Below are positions 62,147-64,000 of a stretch of DNA of 64,000 nucleotides, one piece after another. The position numbers and the translations under genes were made by a program. Below the pieces are notes generated by a model. That model did not search any database and was not told where the DNA came from. It was given only the letters and a program-made list of their open reading frames with translations. How positions within the stretch are numbered: position 1 is the stretch's first letter; every line of letters begins with the position of its first letter. Origin of the DNA: Microbacterium hydrothermale (GTDB lineage: Bacteria > Actinomycetota > Actinomycetes > Actinomycetales > Microbacteriaceae); the NCBI RefSeq assembly GCF_004854025.1, contig NZ_STGM01000009.1, forward strand, positions 1 to 64,000. The letters run 5' to 3'.

Positions 62147-63928
62147 GTGACGACTCCGATCGAGGATTACGCCGTCCTCAGCAATTGCCGCTCCGCCGCC
62201 CTCGTCTCCGCCGCCGGGAGCGTCGACTGGTTGTGTCTGCCGCGCTACGACAGCGCCTCGATGTTCGGCGCCCTGCTGGGCGACGAGTCGCACGGATCGT
62301 GGTCATTGCGACCCGCCGACCCCGAGGCGCGCGCCACGCGCCGCTACGACGGAGACACCTTCGTGCTCGTCACCCGGTGGGAGACCTCCACGGGCATCGC
62401 CGACGTCTACGACGCCATGCCCGTCGACGAGGGGGTCGACGCCGTCATCCGCCGGGTCGTGGGGGTGTCGGGCGCCGTCGATTTCGTCAGCGAGGTGCGC
62501 TTGCGCTTCGACTACGCCCGTGCGGTGCCGTGGGTGCGGCAGGTGGGCACCGGCGGCGCGCACGCCATCCTCGCCGTGGCGGGCCCGGATGCCGTCATCC
62601 TGCGCGGTCCGCACCTGATCGCCGTCGACACCGCCCACCGGGGGCTGTGGACCACGGCCGCGGGGCGGAGCGTCGACTCGGTGCTGGCCTGGGGGCCGTC
62701 GTGGCAGGATCCTCCGGAGCCGTTCGACGTCGAGGCCGCGCTCGAGCGCACCCGCGAGTGGTGGGCGGCGTGGGCCGATCGCGTGCAGGCCGTCGGCGAG
62801 CACGCGGCGCTCGTCACGCGATCGCTCATGGTGCTGCGCGCGCTCACGCACTCCGAGACGGGCGGCATCGTGGCGGCGGCGACCACCTCGCTCCCCGAGG
62901 CTTTCGGGGGCTCGCGCAACTGGGACTACCGCTACGTCTGGTTGCGCGACGCCGCCCTCACCCTCAGCGCGTACATCGAGCACGGCTACCTCGACGCCGC
63001 CCACCGCTGGCGCAACTGGCTGCTCCGGGCAATCGCGGGGGACCCCGCCGACGTGCAGATCATGTACGGCATCGCGGGCGAGCGCGACCTGCCCGAGCGC
63101 GAGATCACGAGCCTGCCCGGATACGGCGGAGCCTCGCCCGTGCGCCTCGGCAACGGCGCGGTCGATCAGTACCAGGCCGACGTGATCGGCGAGGTCATGG
63201 TCGCTCTCGAGGCCGCGCGCGACGCCGGCGTCGAAGAGACCACGTTCTCGTGGTCCCTGCAGCGCGCGCTGCTCGATCAGCTCGTGCACTGGGTCGATCG
63301 GCCCGACCTCGGCATCTGGGAGATGCGGGGCGATCCGCACTTCTTCACCCACTCGCGTGCGATGGTCTGGGCGGCGTTCGATCGCGGCATCCGGGCTGTC
63401 GAAGAGGGCGGGCGCGAGGGCGAGGTCGACACGTGGAGGCGGCTGCGCGACGGGGTGCGGGCCGAGATCGACGCGCGCGGGGTGCACGCGGGCGGATGGT
63501 TCACCCAGCACTTCGAGACCGACGAGGTCGACGCCTCGCTGCTCGTGCTGCCGCAGGTCGGGTTCTGCGCCTACGACGACCCGCGCATGCTCGCCACCGT
63601 GGCCCGCATGGAGCAGACGCTCATGCCCGACGGCTGGCTGCTGCGGTACCGCACGACCGGCGTCGACGGGCTGAGCGGAGACGAGCACCCGTTCCTCGCG
63701 TGCTCGTTCTGGCTGGTCGGACAGTACGCCCACAGCGGGCGCCGCGACGACGCCGTCGCCCTGATGCGCCGCCTCAGCGCTGTCGCCAACGACCTCGGCC
63801 TGCTCTCGGAGGAGTACGACCCGACCTCGGGCCGTCAGGCCGGCAACACCCCGCAGGCGCTGTCGCACCTCGCCCTCGTGGGCGCGGCCGATGCCCTCGA
63901 GAAGACGCGGCCGCATCCGGCGGGCTGA
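62147..63928 (+). CDS. GH15-family glycoside hydrolase (glucoamylase/trehalase-like)
   Basis: The 593-residue protein has an N-terminal beta-sandwich (IEDYAVLSNCRSAALVSAAGSVDWLCLPRYDSASMFGALLG) and an (alpha/alpha)6 barrel with SRNWDYRYVWLRDAALTL. Candidate catalytic Glu residues lie in LGIWEMRG and LLSEEYDP. Actinobacterial members of this cytoplasmic group hydrolyse trehalose or alpha-glucans to glucose. No signal peptide is seen. GTG 62147 is chosen from the family start; GAGG is adjacent. It is divergent from the G6PD paralogue, so the pair may link glucose release to oxidation. Confidence 0.9.
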   Translation: MTTPIEDYAVLSNCRSAALVSAAGSVDWLCLPRYDSASMFGALLGDESHGSWSLRPADPEARATRRYDGDTFVLVTRWETSTGIADVYDAMPVDEGVDAVIRRVVGVSGAVDFVSEVRLRFDYARAVPWVRQVGTGGAHAILAVAGPDAVILRGPHLIAVDTAHRGLWTTAAGRSVDSVLAWGPSWQDPPEPFDVEAALERTREWWAAWADRVQAVGEHAALVTRSLMVLRALTHSETGGIVAAATTSLPEAFGGSRNWDYRYVWLRDAALTLSAYIEHGYLDAAHRWRNWLLRAIAGDPADVQIMYGIAGERDLPEREITSLPGYGGASPVRLGNGAVDQYQADVIGEVMVALEAARDAGVEETTFSWSLQRALLDQLVHWVDRPDLGIWEMRGDPHFFTHSRAMVWAAFDRGIRAVEEGGREGEVDTWRRLRDGVRAEIDARGVHAGGWFTQHFETDEVDASLLVLPQVGFCAYDDPRMLATVARMEQTLMPDGWLLRYRTTGVDGLSGDEHPFLACSFWLVGQYAHSGRRDDAVALMRRLSAVANDLGLLSEEYDPTSGRQAGNTPQALSHLALVGAADALEKTRPHPAG

Positions 63929-63966
63929 CCGACCCGGGGGCCCTGACGCGGTCATAGAGTCGTCGC

Positions 63967-64000
63967 ATGGACGACGACGTCGAGCTGCGGGCGCTGCGCG
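63967..64000 (+). CDS. Start of a gene cut by the window edge
   Basis: ATG 63967 opens a frame reading MDDDVELRALR that continues past the end of the window, 38 bases after the GH15 stop. Only 11 codons are visible. It has no internal stop, but the product cannot be named. Confidence 0.45.
   Translation, partial: MDDDVELRALR

Overview
The window is about 70% GC, is packed with ATGA-overlapping genes and uses GTG starts freely. It carries an HspR/HAIR heat-shock system and a dCTP deaminase of actinobacterial type. The gene content and the very frequent heptamer GGATGCC point to a Microbacteriaceae actinobacterium, most likely Microbacterium. This assignment is inferred from style and families; no rRNA is present. 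No prophage, intact insertion sequence or CRISPR array was seen.

Region 1 (1-19.4 kb) is a catabolic island. A ThuA-like protein and a Gfo/Idh/MocA dehydrogenase come first. A leftward operon (5712 to 2281) follows, with a small DUF6379-type protein, its coupled TIM-barrel partner and two more sugar isomerase/epimerase-like TIM barrels. A ROK repressor, a second Gfo/Idh/MocA protein and an unrecognised protein come next. A rightward run then encodes an extradiol dioxygenase, two fumarylacetoacetase-fold proteins, a cyclase-family hydrolase, a flavin monooxygenase, an ACMSD-type amidohydrolase and an SDR. It ends with an MFS pump and a GMC flavoprotein resembling C-glycoside 3-oxidases. I read this as a pathway that oxidises the sugar of an aromatic C-glycoside at C3, cleaves the C-C bond and degrades both sugar and aglycone. 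Four related operator-like sequences (5769, 7131, 9112, 16181) sit at the transcription units, three of them between the -35 and -10 boxes, which suggests one ROK regulon.

Region 2 (19.5-31.9 kb) is mixed. It has a SnoaL-like protein, a BLUF blue-light sensor coupled to a small unknown protein, an SGNH lipoprotein, a YdeI-family protein, an SDR, an isochorismatase, two membrane-anchored unknowns, tRNA-Gly(CCC), dcd, a divergent pair of winged-helix regulators with His/Gly-rich tails, an Atg22-like MFS protein and a DEAD-box helicase.

Region 3 (32.2-36.3 kb) is dnaK-grpE-dnaJ-hspR behind a HAIR operator. clpB at 56.8 kb has a perfect HAIR site, so both belong to the HspR regulon. Between them lie a heterodimeric ABC exporter, two GT4 glycosyltransferases and a GlxA-type regulator.

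Region 4 (45.5-56.7 kb) is a second catabolic system. A leftward operon encodes a glycine-betaine-type ABC importer and ends in a formaldehyde-activating-enzyme homologue. An IclR regulator and a rightward operon follow, with a beta-hydroxyacid dehydrogenase, aldehyde dehydrogenase, SDR, FAD-linked oxidase and FGGY kinase. Similar palindromes lie in front of both operons.

The right end (59-64 kb) carries a YdcF-like protein, a nitroreductase, a glucose-6-phosphate dehydrogenase paralogue with a diverged active-site signature, a GH15 glucosidase and the start of one more gene.
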